Shown one piece after another: positions 1 to 8,827 of a DNA stretch of 34,675 nucleotides. The translations under genes and the position numbers were made by a program. The stretch's first letter is position 1. The number at the start of each line of letters is the position of its first letter. Location of the stretch: positions 1 through 34,675 of the forward strand of contig NZ_LWSK01000060.1 of assembly GCF_001642955.1 (NCBI RefSeq), given 5' to 3'. The notes beneath the pieces are model-generated. The model was not told where the DNA came from. It saw only the letters and a program-made list of their open reading frames with translations, and did not search any database. Source of the stretch: Rubripirellula obstinata. Lineage in GTDB: Bacteria; Planctomycetota; Planctomycetia; Pirellulales; Pirellulaceae.

Positions 1-35
1 GCCATACTGATTGTTTAGTCCCTGATCGCCAGCAT

Positions 36-111
36 GTAGGCCGTAGCGAGCCATAGCGAGTTACGGCAATTTGCGCACTGCCGTAACTCGCTTTGGCTCG
101 CTACGGCCTAC
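36..111. repeat. Palindromic intergenic repeat, family A, copy 1
   Basis: A 76-bp inverted repeat with 17-bp perfect outer arms (GTAGGCCGTAGCGAGCC at 36-52 and its reverse complement at 95-111). An inner pair (GCGAGTTACGGCA and TGCCGTAACTCGC-like) flanks a short loop. Four related copies lie at 10335, 10463, 11945 (decayed) and 22483. This copy sits just downstream of the regulator gene that ends at 166, so it may act as a terminator-like hairpin, although no T-tract follows. It encodes nothing visible. REP-like or MITE-like origin is inferred from copy number and symmetry. Confidence 0.9.
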
Positions 112-165
112 TTTTTATTGTTTTAATCAGCGCCGCTAATTGGCTCTGGAAGCCTACTGTGTCGC

Positions 166-1038
166 CTAACCTGCCGCGATCAGGTTTCGCTTGCGAAAGT
201 TTCTTGGCGTCAGTCCCATTAGCGATCGGAATTGGCGGCTGAAATAATTGCTGTCGCTGAATCCGACCTGCATTGCAATTTGTGTGATCGACAGGTCGTC
301 GCGTTCGAGCAGTTTGCAGGCTTGGCGAATCCGAATTCGGATCAGGTATTTGATCGGCGAGTGGCCCATCGTTGATTCGAACGCTCGCAAGAAGTTTCGC
401 CGCGACATTCCAGACATCTCGATCAACTCGTCCAGCGAAATGGGGTCGGAATAGTGTCGTTCGATATGGGCGATCGTTTCCGCGATCCGCAGCAGCGACT
501 TACTCTTGGGGTTGTGCGTTTGGTTGTAGCATCGCGATAAGAACGCGGCCAATTGCAGCAGCAAGGTGGTTGCCATGATGCCGAAGCCAGGACTCCGCTC
601 GTCGAGTTCGGCTTCCAATTGATCGACCAACCGAATCGCTTGCACCAATTCGTGTGGCGACAATTGCAGACGGCTATTGAACTGGTGACGTTTCCGCCAA
701 GCAGGTTCCAAGGTGAACAGTGCGTGGAAACCCGGCAGAGATTGAAGATCGCTGACGTCCATCGCCAGCTCATCGGTGTCGATCAGCACATTGATCAGAC
801 GTAGCTTGTCCAAGTCCAAATAGTCGTGCGGCCGTGACCCTCCGATGACGAAGGTGTCGCCGGCTTTGAGTCCGTAGGTGTCCTCGCCTGTGATGTGAAC
901 GCCTTGACCACCGGTGATGATCACGATTTCTGAAAACTCATGAGCATGCAGCCCGAAGGGTTCTTGTGGGTCCCTTCGCTGGACAGCGATCGGGAACCCG
1001 TCCTGGTGAAACCAGTCCTGTTTCTTTAGAATCTTGAT
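166..1038 (-). CDS. AraC-family transcriptional regulator, RhaS/RhaR-like (start codon non-canonical or lost)
   Basis: A sugar-responsive DNA-binding activator, probably of the divergent rhamnose operon. The C-terminal ~100 residues hold the two AraC helix-turn-helix motifs ([20 protein letters not shown], then [20 protein letters not shown]). The N-terminal half is a cupin-type sensor resembling E. coli RhaS ([14 protein letters not shown] against RhaS HHHDFHEIVIV). That conserved stretch lies upstream of the first canonical in-frame start, a GTG at 924-922. The frame stays open with plausible protein ([19 protein letters not shown]) back to a TAG at 1056-1054, but holds no ATG, GTG or TTG. 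I place the start provisionally at an ATC (1038-1036) or ATT (1032-1030). From 1038 the product is about 290 residues, close to RhaS (278). Alternatives are true initiation at GTG 924, giving a truncated sensor, or a start-loss mutation. The family call is firm; the rhamnose role is inferred from context. Confidence 0.85.
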   Translation of the reverse strand: MKILKKQDWFHQDGFPIAVQRRDPQEPFGLHAHEFSEIVIITGGQGVHITGEDTYGLKAGDTFVIGGSRPHDYLDLDKLRLINVLIDTDELAMDVSDLQSLPGFHALFTLEPAWRKRHQFNSRLQLSPHELVQAIRLVDQLEAELDERSPGFGIMATTLLLQLAAFLSRCYNQTHNPKSKSLLRIAETIAHIERHYSDPISLDELIEMSGMSRRNFLRAFESTMGHSPIKYLIRIRIRQACKLLERDDLSITQIAMQVGFSDSNYFSRQFRSLMGLTPRNFRKRNLIAAG

Positions 1039-1248
1039 TCTGGATAACCCGCTCTAGGTGGAAGCCTGCCGCAGTAAACCGCTGCTGGGAGAAATGGATA
1101 CGCTTAGAGGCCACTGCCGGCCGGTGGCACTATCGTGCTTTTCTTGGGCACGATTGTCAAGGTTTCGCGGGTGTTTCGGGAATAAGTTCAGGGTAAATGT
1201 CGCCCAAGCCACCACTTCCATCGTCACCATTAACAACGGGGTCTTTCA
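1039..1248. promoter_or_regulatory. Divergent regulatory region with candidate operator
   Basis: This 210-bp gap separates the AraC-type regulator from rhaA and must hold the operon promoter. It contains a perfect 7-bp inverted repeat ATCGTGC / GCACGAT (1132-1138 and 1148-1154, 9-nt spacer), a plausible regulator site. Just upstream, at 1111-1127, is an imperfect GC-rich palindrome centred on CCGGCCGG. I could not identify a convincing -35/-10 pair. The Shine-Dalgarno before rhaA is weak (ACGGGG about 8-13 nt before the ATG). The operator assignment is inference. Confidence 0.45.
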
Positions 1249-2532
1249 ATGACTAATTCCGCGAACATTCAATCCGCGTACAAGCTTGCGGTAGAGCAGT
1301 ACCAATCGATTGGCGTCGATGTGGAAGCCGCGCTGCAAAAAATGCAAAAAGTTGCCATTTCCGTCCACTGCTGGCAGGGTGACGATGTCGCCGGTTTTGA
1401 AAGCGACAGCGGCGAACTGGGCAGCGGACTGGCCGTCACCGGCAACTATCCCGGTCGTGCGACCACGCCAAGCGAACTGCGTAGCGACTTGGAAATGGCG
1501 TATTCGTTGATCCCCGGCAAGCATCGTTTGAACCTGCATGCCCTGTACGGTGAATTCGACGGGCCGGTCGATCGAGACGAGATCACGCCGGCGCACTTCA
1601 GCGGTTGGATGCAGTGGGCGAAAGAGCAAGGCGTCAGCCTGGACTTTAACCCCAGCTTCTTTTCACACCCCAAAGCGGCTGACGGTTTTACGTTGTCGCA
1701 CCACGACGCCGGCATTCGCCAATTCTGGATCGATCACGGCATCGCTTCGCGAAAGATCGCGGCTGAAATGGGTGCCGCCCAAGGCAACGCGTGCGTGAAC
1801 AACATCTGGGTTCCCGATGGTTACAAGGACTCGCCCGCAAGCCGCAAGGCTCCTCGTCAGCGGTTGGCTGAATCGCTTGACACCATGTGCGCTGAATCGT
1901 TCGACACAAACAAGTTGCTTGACGCGGTTGAGTGCAAGTTGTTTGGCATCGGATCAGAAAGCTTTGTTGTTGGCTCGCACGAGTTCTATATGGGCTACGC
2001 GATTTCGCGGAACAAAGTGCTGTGCCTGGACGCGGGGCACTTTCATCCGACCGAAGTGATTTCGGATAAGATTTCATCGGCGCTGATGTACGTGCCTGAA
2101 TTGTTGCTGCACGTTAGCCGCGGAGTCCGTTGGGACAGCGACCACGTTGTCACGTACAGCGATGAATTGCAATCGATCATGCAGGAAATCGTGCGCGGCG
2201 ATTACCTTGATCGCGTCCACATTGGATTGGACTTCTTTGACGCCAGCATCAACCGCGTTGCCGCATGGGCGATCGGAACTCGGAATACTTTGAAAGCTGT
2301 TTTGGCTGCGATGTTAGAACCGTCCGCTCAATTGCAGCAATTGGAAAACGATGGCGATTACACGACGCGATTGGCGTTGATGGAAGAGCAAAAGATGATG
2401 CCGCTCGGTGCGGTCTGGAACCACTACTGTCAAACCATGGGCGTTCCCGTCGGTGCGGAGTGGTTGGAAGAGACACGCCAGTACGAGCAAACGACTTTGT
2501 CGAAACGCGATTCCGCATTGGCAACCGCCTAG
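1249..2532 (+). CDS. rhaA: L-rhamnose isomerase
   Basis: Cytoplasmic metal-dependent aldose-ketose isomerase converting L-rhamnose to L-rhamnulose, the first step of the pathway. The 427-residue product matches E. coli RhaA (419) along its whole length. Diagnostic segments include [12 protein letters not shown], the ATGNYPG-like [80 protein letters not shown] and [13 protein letters not shown]. The Asp, Glu and His residues in the last segments are the known metal and substrate ligands. The start is ATG 1249, which gives [18 protein letters not shown], aligning with the E. coli N-terminus. First gene of the rhamnose operon; an octanucleotide tandem repeat begins 3 nt after the stop. Confidence 0.98.
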   Translation: MTNSANIQSAYKLAVEQYQSIGVDVEAALQKMQKVAISVHCWQGDDVAGFESDSGELGSGLAVTGNYPGRATTPSELRSDLEMAYSLIPGKHRLNLHALYGEFDGPVDRDEITPAHFSGWMQWAKEQGVSLDFNPSFFSHPKAADGFTLSHHDAGIRQFWIDHGIASRKIAAEMGAAQGNACVNNIWVPDGYKDSPASRKAPRQRLAESLDTMCAESFDTNKLLDAVECKLFGIGSESFVVGSHEFYMGYAISRNKVLCLDAGHFHPTEVISDKISSALMYVPELLLHVSRGVRWDSDHVVTYSDELQSIMQEIVRGDYLDRVHIGLDFFDASINRVAAWAIGTRNTLKAVLAAMLEPSAQLQQLENDGDYTTRLALMEEQKMMPLGAVWNHYCQTMGVPVGAEWLEETRQYEQTTLSKRDSALATA

Positions 2533-2534
2533 GC

Positions 2535-2598
2535 CCCAGCGGCCCAGCGGCCCAGCGGCCCAGCGGCCCGGCGGCCCGGCGGCCCGGCGGCCAAGCGG
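2535..2598. repeat. Octanucleotide tandem repeat (8 x 8 bp)
   Basis: Eight consecutive 8-bp units: four CCCAGCGG (2535-2566), three CCCGGCGG (2567-2590) and one CCAAGCGG (2591-2598). It occupies the rhaA to permease spacer, immediately after the rhaA stop and 69 nt before the permease ATG. Units of 8 bp are prone to slipped-strand length change. As it lies outside both genes, copy-number change would alter spacing or mRNA structure rather than frame. Confidence 0.97.
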
Positions 2599-2667
2599 TT
2601 CGTCGCTTTCCGATTGAATCGACAGACCGAGAAACAACCATTCGAACTACGTACGATAAGGCAAACG

Positions 2668-4131
2668 ATGGATAACGACTCAGCAGCAGCGCCGGAATCT
2701 TCCTCCGGCACGTCGGAATACGAACGCGAACGCGTGCCCGATTCAGCTCTGCTGGGTTCGGGAAAGTTCTGGGGAATGTACGCGGGTGAACACGCCGCCG
2801 GAACAGAATTCATGATCGGGCCACTGTTCTTGGCCGCCGGCGCGAGTCTGCAAGACTTGTTGTTAGGCTTGCTGCTGGGCAATTTGCTTGCGGTTCTGAC
2901 TTGGCGTTTTCTGGTAACGCCGATCGCGATGGCAAAGCGAATGACACTGTATTACCAACTGGAACGAATCGCGGGCGGTTCGTTGGTCAAGCTTTACAAC
3001 GTCATCAACGGCTTGCTGTTTTGCTTTTTGGCCGGAGCGATGGTGACGGTGTCGGCGTCTGCGGTCGGCGTCCCGTTTGGGATCACCTTTGACGTTCCTG
3101 AAGCGATGTTTGGTCTCAGCAATCCTGCCTTCACCGGATTGGTTGCGATCGTTGGAATCGTGATCGCCGTGGTGGCGGCTGGTGGGTATCAGCGAGTCGC
3201 TGGTTTTGCCAACTTGGCTGCACCTTGGATGATCAGTATTTTTGCGGCTTGCGGAATCGTATCACTTGCTCAGATGGACGTGACCAACATCGCGGCGATG
3301 ACGGAAGGCAAGTTCTGGGACGATGCGATTGCATTCGTTCAAGCAAAGAACGGCACCGGTTCAGAGGCCTTTGATTTTTGGCAGATCGTCGTCTTCGCAT
3401 GGCTTTGCAACGGAGCGATGCATGTTGGGATGGCCGACTTGTCGATCTTCCGTTTTGCAAAACACAAATCCGCCGGCTGGGCACCTTCGATCGGAATGTT
3501 TCTGGGGCACTACATGGCCTGGATCGCAGCGGGCTTGCTGTTGGCGGCGCTCATCAAAATCTCACCGGAATTGGCGTTGGCTAGCGACGGAAAAGTGACC
3601 GCCAACCCAGGATTGTTGGCCTACGCCTCACTCGGCTGGGCAGGCATTATCTGTGTTGTGATCGCGGGTTGGACCACGGCGAACCCGACGATCTATCGAG
3701 CCGGTTTGGCGTTTCAAGGTGTGCTGCCCAAGAGTTCACGAACGGCGATGACGTTGGTTGCTGGTGCGATCGCCACAATCGCGGGTGCGTTCCCAAACCT
3801 TTCTGCACAATTGCTCGGTTTTGTCGGCACCTACGGTACGGTTCTAGGACCGATGGGAGCGGTGATCTTTGTTGACTTTTACTTGATGAAGAAATTTGGA
3901 CTGCGCGACGAGTACGCGGCGCATAGCGGAACGAAGACCAACCTTGCCGTGATGATCGCGTGGTTGTTGCCCGTGGCCGTTGGACTGTATCTGATTTTGG
4001 CTCAGGGGCTGTTTGCCGCCTACGCCGTGATTCCGTGTTGGGTTGCGTGCGGAGTCATTTACTTAGTGCTTAGCAAGATGATGCAAAAAAACGGCACATC
4101 AACTGAATCCATTTCAAGCGAGGGAATCTGA
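2668..4131 (+). CDS. NCS1-like permease, candidate L-rhamnose transporter
   Basis: A polytopic inner-membrane carrier of 487 residues with about 12 hydrophobic segments (for example LLLGLLLGNLLAVLTWRF, GLVAIVGIVIAVVAAGG, AGIICVVIAGWTTANPTIY). The N-terminal GKFWGMYAGEHAAGTEFMIG and the central TTANPTIYRAG resemble nucleobase:cation symporter-1 (cytosine/hydantoin permease) proteins more than RhaT or sugar MFS carriers. The family assignment is moderate, from pattern memory only. Its position between rhaA and the lactaldehyde-dehydrogenase-like gene implies that it imports rhamnose or a rhamnose-containing compound. The start is ATG 2668 (AAGG 6 nt upstream); a TTG at 2614 would add 18 residues unlike the family. 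It ends 2 nt before the next gene, so the two are probably translated together. Confidence 0.7.
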   Translation: MDNDSAAAPESSSGTSEYERERVPDSALLGSGKFWGMYAGEHAAGTEFMIGPLFLAAGASLQDLLLGLLLGNLLAVLTWRFLVTPIAMAKRMTLYYQLERIAGGSLVKLYNVINGLLFCFLAGAMVTVSASAVGVPFGITFDVPEAMFGLSNPAFTGLVAIVGIVIAVVAAGGYQRVAGFANLAAPWMISIFAACGIVSLAQMDVTNIAAMTEGKFWDDAIAFVQAKNGTGSEAFDFWQIVVFAWLCNGAMHVGMADLSIFRFAKHKSAGWAPSIGMFLGHYMAWIAAGLLLAALIKISPELALASDGKVTANPGLLAYASLGWAGIICVVIAGWTTANPTIYRAGLAFQGVLPKSSRTAMTLVAGAIATIAGAFPNLSAQLLGFVGTYGTVLGPMGAVIFVDFYLMKKFGLRDEYAAHSGTKTNLAVMIAWLLPVAVGLYLILAQGLFAAYAVIPCWVACGVIYLVLSKMMQKNGTSTESISSEGI

Positions 4132-4133
4132 TT

Positions 4134-4331
4134 ATGAATACGAGTACTAAAGTCATATCGCTCGTCGGGTTGCTCGCAACCATTGTCCCTTGCGTGCTCT
4201 TCTTCTTTGGGATCATTGGTCACGAAGCGGTCAAGTTAGCCGCATTGATCGGCACGATCGTCTGGTTCATCTCGACTCCGTTTTGGATGAATCGCAAGCT
4301 TGGGCCAGACGCGGATCGAGTCGAAATTTAG
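4134..4331 (+). CDS. Small two-helix membrane protein in rhamnose operon
   Basis: A 65-residue protein with two predicted membrane helices (VISLVGLLATIVPCVLFFFG and VKLAALIGTIVWFISTPFWM) joined by a short IGHEA turn, and a charged C-terminal tail (NRKLGPDADRVEI). A good GAGGG Shine-Dalgarno lies 10-14 nt upstream of ATG 4134. It starts 2 nt after the permease stop and 22 nt before the aldehyde dehydrogenase, so it is a real operon member, not a chance ORF. I do not recognise a named family. The tight coupling suggests an accessory subunit of the permease; that is inference. Confidence 0.8.
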   Translation: MNTSTKVISLVGLLATIVPCVLFFFGIIGHEAVKLAALIGTIVWFISTPFWMNRKLGPDADRVEI

Positions 4332-4353
4332 CTCTTAATCAAAGGAATATGAA

Positions 4354-5841
4354 ATGAGTACTGCAACCAACCTAGAACTTCTTCCCGAAGTCGCCGAATT
4401 TCTCGGCCGTGGGCCTTTGCCATCTTTCGTCGGCGGAAAACCTTTTCCGGCCGCCAGCGGCAAGACGGTCGCGACAACGGATCCGGGGTCCGGAAATCAG
4501 TTGACAGAAATTCATGACTTGGATGCGTCCGAGATCGACAAGGCGGTGGATGTTGCCAACGCGGCGTTCCCGGCTTGGGCAGCGATGTCACAAGAAGACC
4601 GAAGCAGCATTCTGTTGAAACTTGCCGATGCGGTCGAAGAACACAAAGCGATCATCGGCCAAATTGAATCGCTGGACGCTGGCAAGATCGAAGCACAGGC
4701 ACAAGGCGATGTGCAGAACTTTGCCGACACGCTGCGTTACTTTGTCAAACTTTCCGGGCAAGTCGAAACGCGAACGAAGCTGGACTCGCCAGGCCACGAA
4801 GCCTGGACGTTCAAGCAGCCTTGGGGAGCATGTGCATTCATCTTTCCGTGGAACTTTCCGTTCCTGTTAATCGGCTGGGGAATTTCGCCAGCCTTGGCAG
4901 CGGGCAACACGGTCGTGATTAAACCGGCCGAAGATACTTCGTTGTCAGCAATCTACTTGGCGGAATTGGCAACCAAGATCGGTGTGCCTGATGGTGTGAT
5001 CAACGTCGTCACCGGTCGCGGTGCCACTGCGGGTGCTGCATTGACGGCCAACACCCAGATCAAACGAATGTCGTTCACCGGTTCGCCCGAAGTCGGACAA
5101 TTGGTTGGCGAAGCGTGTGGTCGCAACCTGGTTCCCGTCAAACTTGAACTCGGCGGCAAGGGTGCCGCAGTGGTCTTCGACGATGTGGATGTTGCGGCGA
5201 CTGCAAAGGCATTGGTCGGTGCGATCACGTTCCACAGCGGTCAAGTCTGTTGCGATGCAACGCGTTGGTTGGTTCATGAAGACATCTATGACGAATTTTT
5301 AAGTCAGTGCGTTGATCGCATGAACGAAGTCAAGGTCGGTCACCCGCTGGATCCCAACAGTGACATGGGGCCGGTCGTGAACGCCAAACAATTTGATCGA
5401 GTTTTGTCGTACTTGGAAAAAGGCCAAGCCGAAGGAGCGACCTGCGTGTGCGGTGGCAGCAGTGCGACGGTCGAAGGCCACACCGGGCATTACATCATGC
5501 CTGCGTTGTTGGCGGGCGATCTTGATAACGTCGCGGCACGCGAAGAAATTTTTGGGCCGGTTGCCTACGTCGCAAAGTTCGCGGACGAATCCGAAGCGAT
5601 TAAGATGGTCAACGACACAGATTACGGTTTGGCGAACAGTGTGTGGACGAAAGACATGGACCGCGCCAAACGAGTCGCCGAATCGATGGTCGCGGGCAAC
5701 AGTTGGATCAATGCTCACAACGTTTTTGCACAGGGCGTGCCGTATGGCGGAGTCAACAAGAGCGGGTTGGGTGGTGGCGTTTTGTCGGTCGAAACTTTGA
5801 TGGATTATTATCGCAGCACTTCCGTTGTGCGACCTTTGTAG
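4354..5841 (+). CDS. NAD(P)-dependent aldehyde dehydrogenase, probable lactaldehyde dehydrogenase
   Basis: Soluble 495-residue ALDH-superfamily enzyme. The catalytic nucleophile is Cys299 in FHSGQVCC and the general base is Glu265 in LELGGKG; their 34-residue spacing is the family norm. Also visible are PWNFPF, KPAEDTSLSA for cofactor ribose/phosphate binding, SFTGSPEVG at the Rossmann turn, and EEIFGPV. An adjacent second cysteine (Cys300) follows the nucleophile. In a rhamnose operon the expected substrate is L-lactaldehyde from rhamnulose-1-phosphate cleavage, giving L-lactate, as for E. coli AldA. Substrate is inferred from context; sequence alone cannot exclude a betaine-aldehyde-type specificity. 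The start is ATG 4354 with AAGGA 7-11 nt upstream. Confidence 0.93.
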   Translation: MSTATNLELLPEVAEFLGRGPLPSFVGGKPFPAASGKTVATTDPGSGNQLTEIHDLDASEIDKAVDVANAAFPAWAAMSQEDRSSILLKLADAVEEHKAIIGQIESLDAGKIEAQAQGDVQNFADTLRYFVKLSGQVETRTKLDSPGHEAWTFKQPWGACAFIFPWNFPFLLIGWGISPALAAGNTVVIKPAEDTSLSAIYLAELATKIGVPDGVINVVTGRGATAGAALTANTQIKRMSFTGSPEVGQLVGEACGRNLVPVKLELGGKGAAVVFDDVDVAATAKALVGAITFHSGQVCCDATRWLVHEDIYDEFLSQCVDRMNEVKVGHPLDPNSDMGPVVNAKQFDRVLSYLEKGQAEGATCVCGGSSATVEGHTGHYIMPALLAGDLDNVAAREEIFGPVAYVAKFADESEAIKMVNDTDYGLANSVWTKDMDRAKRVAESMVAGNSWINAHNVFAQGVPYGGVNKSGLGGGVLSVETLMDYYRSTSVVRPL

Positions 5842-5956
5842 AAGCGATTGACAATGATAAACCGCTGCGCAGGCAAGAGATGGACGTCCATCCCTCACTT
5901 ACGCGTTCGGGTCACCATTGTCAGGCTCGACTTTGAAAAAAATTCATTCCTTGGTT

Positions 5957-7492
5957 ATGACCGTTAAGGCGGATAAGACAATCAGTAAACTGCAGAACTA
6001 CATCGGCGTCGACTTGGGTGCTGAAAGCGGCCGCGTCATGGTTGCCGGTTTCGATGGCAAACAAGTTTCCCTGACTGAAAAACACCGCTTTGCAACCGGA
6101 GGCGTTCGGATCAACGATACGCTTCGCTGGGATGTGCTGCATTTTTGGCGCGAGATTCAAACCGGACTTGGAAAAGTCGCCGCTGGTGGTTTTGAAAACC
6201 TGGTCAGCGTCGGTGTGGATACCTGGGGCGTCGATTATGTCTTGCTGGGCGAAGACGACGAAATGCTGGGGCTGCCTTGGCATTACCGCGACACCCGGAC
6301 ACGGGGAACGCTGGACAAAGTTGCCAGCGAAGTGCCTCTGCAGGAAGTATTCTCGGTGACCGGGAATCAGTTCATGGAGATCAACACGCTGTTCCAACTC
6401 TACGCGGCTTCTCGCAGCGGCGATTGGCTCAACCAGGCGAAGTGTTTGTTGACGATTCCCGATTTTTTTCACTGGTGTCTCAGCGGTGCAAAGAAGACCG
6501 AATTCACCAACGCGACCACGACTCAGTGCCTTGATCCAACCACCTGCGATTGGTCAAAACCGTTACTGGATCGTTTGAAGATTCCGTCACACATGCTTTG
6601 TGACGTCATCCAGCCGGGCGATTCATTGGGATCGTTGCAACCGTCGGTGTGCCAAGAAACCGGTTTGCCGCCGATCAATGTCGTTGCCCCCGCGACCCAC
6701 GACACTGGTTCAGCCGTGGTCGCGGTTCCCGTCGATCCGTCATGGGGTAACAACTGGGCCTACATCAGTTCAGGGACGTGGTCATTGGTGGGCGTTGAAA
6801 CCGATACACCGATCCTTAGCAAAGAAGCGTTGGCGATGAATATCACCAACGAAGGCGGCGTGGATGGATCTTGGCGACTGCTGAAAAACGTGGTTGGACT
6901 TTGGTTGGTGCAACGTCTGAAAGCGTCGTTCGAGCGAGCCGGATCGACGCGGACCTACGAAGAGATCACTCAAGGTGCCGCTCAGGCACCGTCGTTGGTT
7001 TCGTTTATCGATCCCGAAGACAGCAGCTTTATGAATCCGCCGGACATGATGGTAGCCGTCGCGGAATTTTGTCGCCGCACCAACCAACCGGTGCCCGAAA
7101 CCGAAGCCAGTGCTGTTCGCTGTGTCTTGGAAAGTTTGGCGATGAAGTATCACAACGTTTTGGATTCAATCGCGGAACTATCCGGCCGCAAAATTGACGT
7201 GATTCACGTCGTCGGCGGCGGTGGTCGAAACGCTTTGTTGAACCAGTTCATTGCGTTTGCTTGCGGCGTTCCCGTGATCGCGGGACCTGTGGAAGCAACG
7301 GTGCTGGGCAACGTTTTGGTTCAATGTCGTGCCGCCGGGCAACTCGGTTCGCTGAACGAGATTCGTGAAGTGGTCCGCAATTCGTCAGACCTGGTTCAGT
7401 TTGATCCTGAACATTGCGAAGCCTGGGCAGCAGCACAAGAGAAGTTTGACGCGATCTGTTCGGCCAACACCCTTTCAACCCCCGTCGCATAA
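5957..7492 (+). CDS. rhaB: Rhamnulokinase
   Basis: FGGY-family sugar kinase phosphorylating L-rhamnulose at C1 with ATP. It shows the N-terminal phosphate-binding signature [14 protein letters not shown] (compare E. coli RhaB VAVDLGASSGRVML), then [64 protein letters not shown], and the C-terminal FGGY-type [16 protein letters not shown]. From ATG 5957 it is 511 residues, close to E. coli RhaB (489). A TTG at 5918 would add 13 residues. Neither start has a clear Shine-Dalgarno, which is common in this lineage. A 115-nt spacer follows the aldehyde dehydrogenase. The stop codon lies inside a 15-bp tandem duplication. Confidence 0.95.
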   Translation: MTVKADKTISKLQNYIGVDLGAESGRVMVAGFDGKQVSLTEKHRFATGGVRINDTLRWDVLHFWREIQTGLGKVAAGGFENLVSVGVDTWGVDYVLLGEDDEMLGLPWHYRDTRTRGTLDKVASEVPLQEVFSVTGNQFMEINTLFQLYAASRSGDWLNQAKCLLTIPDFFHWCLSGAKKTEFTNATTTQCLDPTTCDWSKPLLDRLKIPSHMLCDVIQPGDSLGSLQPSVCQETGLPPINVVAPATHDTGSAVVAVPVDPSWGNNWAYISSGTWSLVGVETDTPILSKEALAMNITNEGGVDGSWRLLKNVVGLWLVQRLKASFERAGSTRTYEEITQGAAQAPSLVSFIDPEDSSFMNPPDMMVAVAEFCRRTNQPVPETEASAVRCVLESLAMKYHNVLDSIAELSGRKIDVIHVVGGGGRNALLNQFIAFACGVPVIAGPVEATVLGNVLVQCRAAGQLGSLNEIREVVRNSSDLVQFDPEHCEAWAAAQEKFDAICSANTLSTPVA

Positions 7493-7513
7493 ATTGGTGT
7501 CGCATAAATTGAC
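7484..7513. repeat. 15-bp tandem duplication at the rhaB/aldolase junction
   Basis: GTCGCATAAATTGGT (7484-7498) is followed directly by GTCGCATAAATTGAC (7499-7513). The first copy contains the rhaB stop TAA (7490-7492) and the GTG that may start the aldolase (7497). The second copy contains an alternative in-frame TTG (7509). The 15-bp length keeps the reading frame. Confidence 0.9.
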
Positions 7514-8825
7514 CATCCAGCCACGTCGAAACCTGCTTCATCCTCGCGATGAAATCATGCGGACGATGGATCGAATCTATCGTTACCGAATGACCACGAC
7601 GTCGGGCGGTAACCTTTCGATCCGAGACGACAACGGCGACATCTGGATCTCGCCTGCGCGAGTGGACAAAGGCAACCTGACGCCGAAAGACATCGTTTGC
7701 GTTCGAGCCGATGGAACCGTTGACGGCTTGCACCCGCCGTCTTCGGAATTTCCGTTTCATAAAGCGATCTACGCAGCCAGGCCAGACATTCGTGCGATCG
7801 TTCACGCCCATCCGGTCGCTCTGGTTGCGTTCAGCATTTGCCGCAGCACTCCCAATCCGCGTTTGTTCCACCAAGCGTTTCGAGTCTGTCGCAAAGTCGG
7901 TTTCGCTCCCTACGCATGTCCAGGCAGCGATGCATTGGGGGAAAGCATTGCAAAGACCTTCACCCAAGGCTGCGACAGCGTGATCCTGGAAAACCACGGC
8001 GTCGTCGTCGGCGGCGATTCGATGGCAGACGCTTTCCAGCGATTCGAGACGTTTGAGTTTTTGGGGAAAACACTCGTCAAAGCCAATCGGTTGGTCAAGG
8101 CTTATGACCTACCGGGCATTCGTTACCTGAAAGACGAAGATTTTGCGCAGGCTCTCGACCGCGGTGCCCCGTTTGAATCCTACGATCCGCCCGCACCGAC
8201 GGCTCGTGAACAAGAACTACGAAAAGAGTTGTGCGAATTTGTCAAACGCGGCTGTCGCCAAAGGTTATTGATCAGCACCGAAGGAAGCTTTTCGGCTCGT
8301 GTTTGCAAGGATACATTTCTGGTAACGCCGACCGGAAAAGATCGCGAGCATCTTCGTGCCGAGGACATTGTTCTGGTCAGTGCTAATGGACGCGAAACCG
8401 GCAAGATGCCAAGCACCGCCGCGCGGGCTCACCAAGCGATCTACGAAAGACATCCCGGCGTCCAATCGATCGTCTTTGCGCATCCGATCGTGGCAACGGC
8501 GTTCAGCGTGACGGATTCAAACTTGGATGTGCGGACGATTCCAGAGAGTTATGTTTTTCTCTATGATGTGCAACGAGTTCCGTATGGATTGCATTACGGC
8601 GACGCCAGTAAATTGGCATCGTACGTTTCGGAATCTGCTCCGACGGCGCTGCTGGAAAATGATGGAGTGGTGATTACGGGCAAGACAATTCTGGATGCCT
8701 TTGATCGCCTAGAAGTTTTGGAATCCACGGCGGAAGCCGTGATTGATGGTAATGCGATTGGCGACATTTCCACGATGCCCGATGCGGTCATCGACGAACT
8801 CTGTGCTGCATTCAACTTAGGTTAA
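7497..8825 (+). CDS. Tandem two-domain class II aldolase, probable rhamnulose-1-phosphate aldolase
   Basis: Two class II aldolase/adducin domains in one 442-residue chain, twice the size of E. coli FucA or RhaD. Domain 1 (about residues 20-230) keeps all ligands of a working zinc aldolase: Glu84 in PSSEFPFH, His103 and His105 in IVHAHP, His167 in ENHGVV, matching FucA Glu73/His92/His94/His155 in spacing. Domain 2 (about 240-440) aligns about 223 residues later but has Ala308 for Glu, Phe327 for the first His, His329 kept, and Asp389 for the last His, so it is probably not catalytic. The expected reaction is rhamnulose-1-phosphate to DHAP plus L-lactaldehyde, from operon context. Start alternatives are GTG 7497, TTG 7509 and ATG 7557; GTG is preferred as it directly follows the rhaB stop. 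The stop is 2 nt before the next ATG. Confidence 0.88.
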   Translation: MSHKLTIQPRRNLLHPRDEIMRTMDRIYRYRMTTTSGGNLSIRDDNGDIWISPARVDKGNLTPKDIVCVRADGTVDGLHPPSSEFPFHKAIYAARPDIRAIVHAHPVALVAFSICRSTPNPRLFHQAFRVCRKVGFAPYACPGSDALGESIAKTFTQGCDSVILENHGVVVGGDSMADAFQRFETFEFLGKTLVKANRLVKAYDLPGIRYLKDEDFAQALDRGAPFESYDPPAPTAREQELRKELCEFVKRGCRQRLLISTEGSFSARVCKDTFLVTPTGKDREHLRAEDIVLVSANGRETGKMPSTAARAHQAIYERHPGVQSIVFAHPIVATAFSVTDSNLDVRTIPESYVFLYDVQRVPYGLHYGDASKLASYVSESAPTALLENDGVVITGKTILDAFDRLEVLESTAEAVIDGNAIGDISTMPDAVIDELCAAFNLG

Positions 8826-8827
8826 AG

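Noticed and set aside
2535-2598. Repeat array considered as a CRISPR
   Set aside because: Units are 8 bp with no spacers; it is a simple tandem repeat.
2614-2667. TTG start extending the permease by 18 residues
   Set aside because: The extension is hydrophilic and lacks a ribosome binding site, whereas ATG 2668 has AAGG at suitable spacing.
5299-5898. 199-residue minus-strand open frame opposite the aldehyde dehydrogenase
   Set aside because: A shadow of a firmly identified coding sequence; no recognisable motif.
7248-7997. 249-residue minus-strand open frame opposite rhaB and the aldolase
   Set aside because: It spans two real genes on the other strand and shows no protein-like features.
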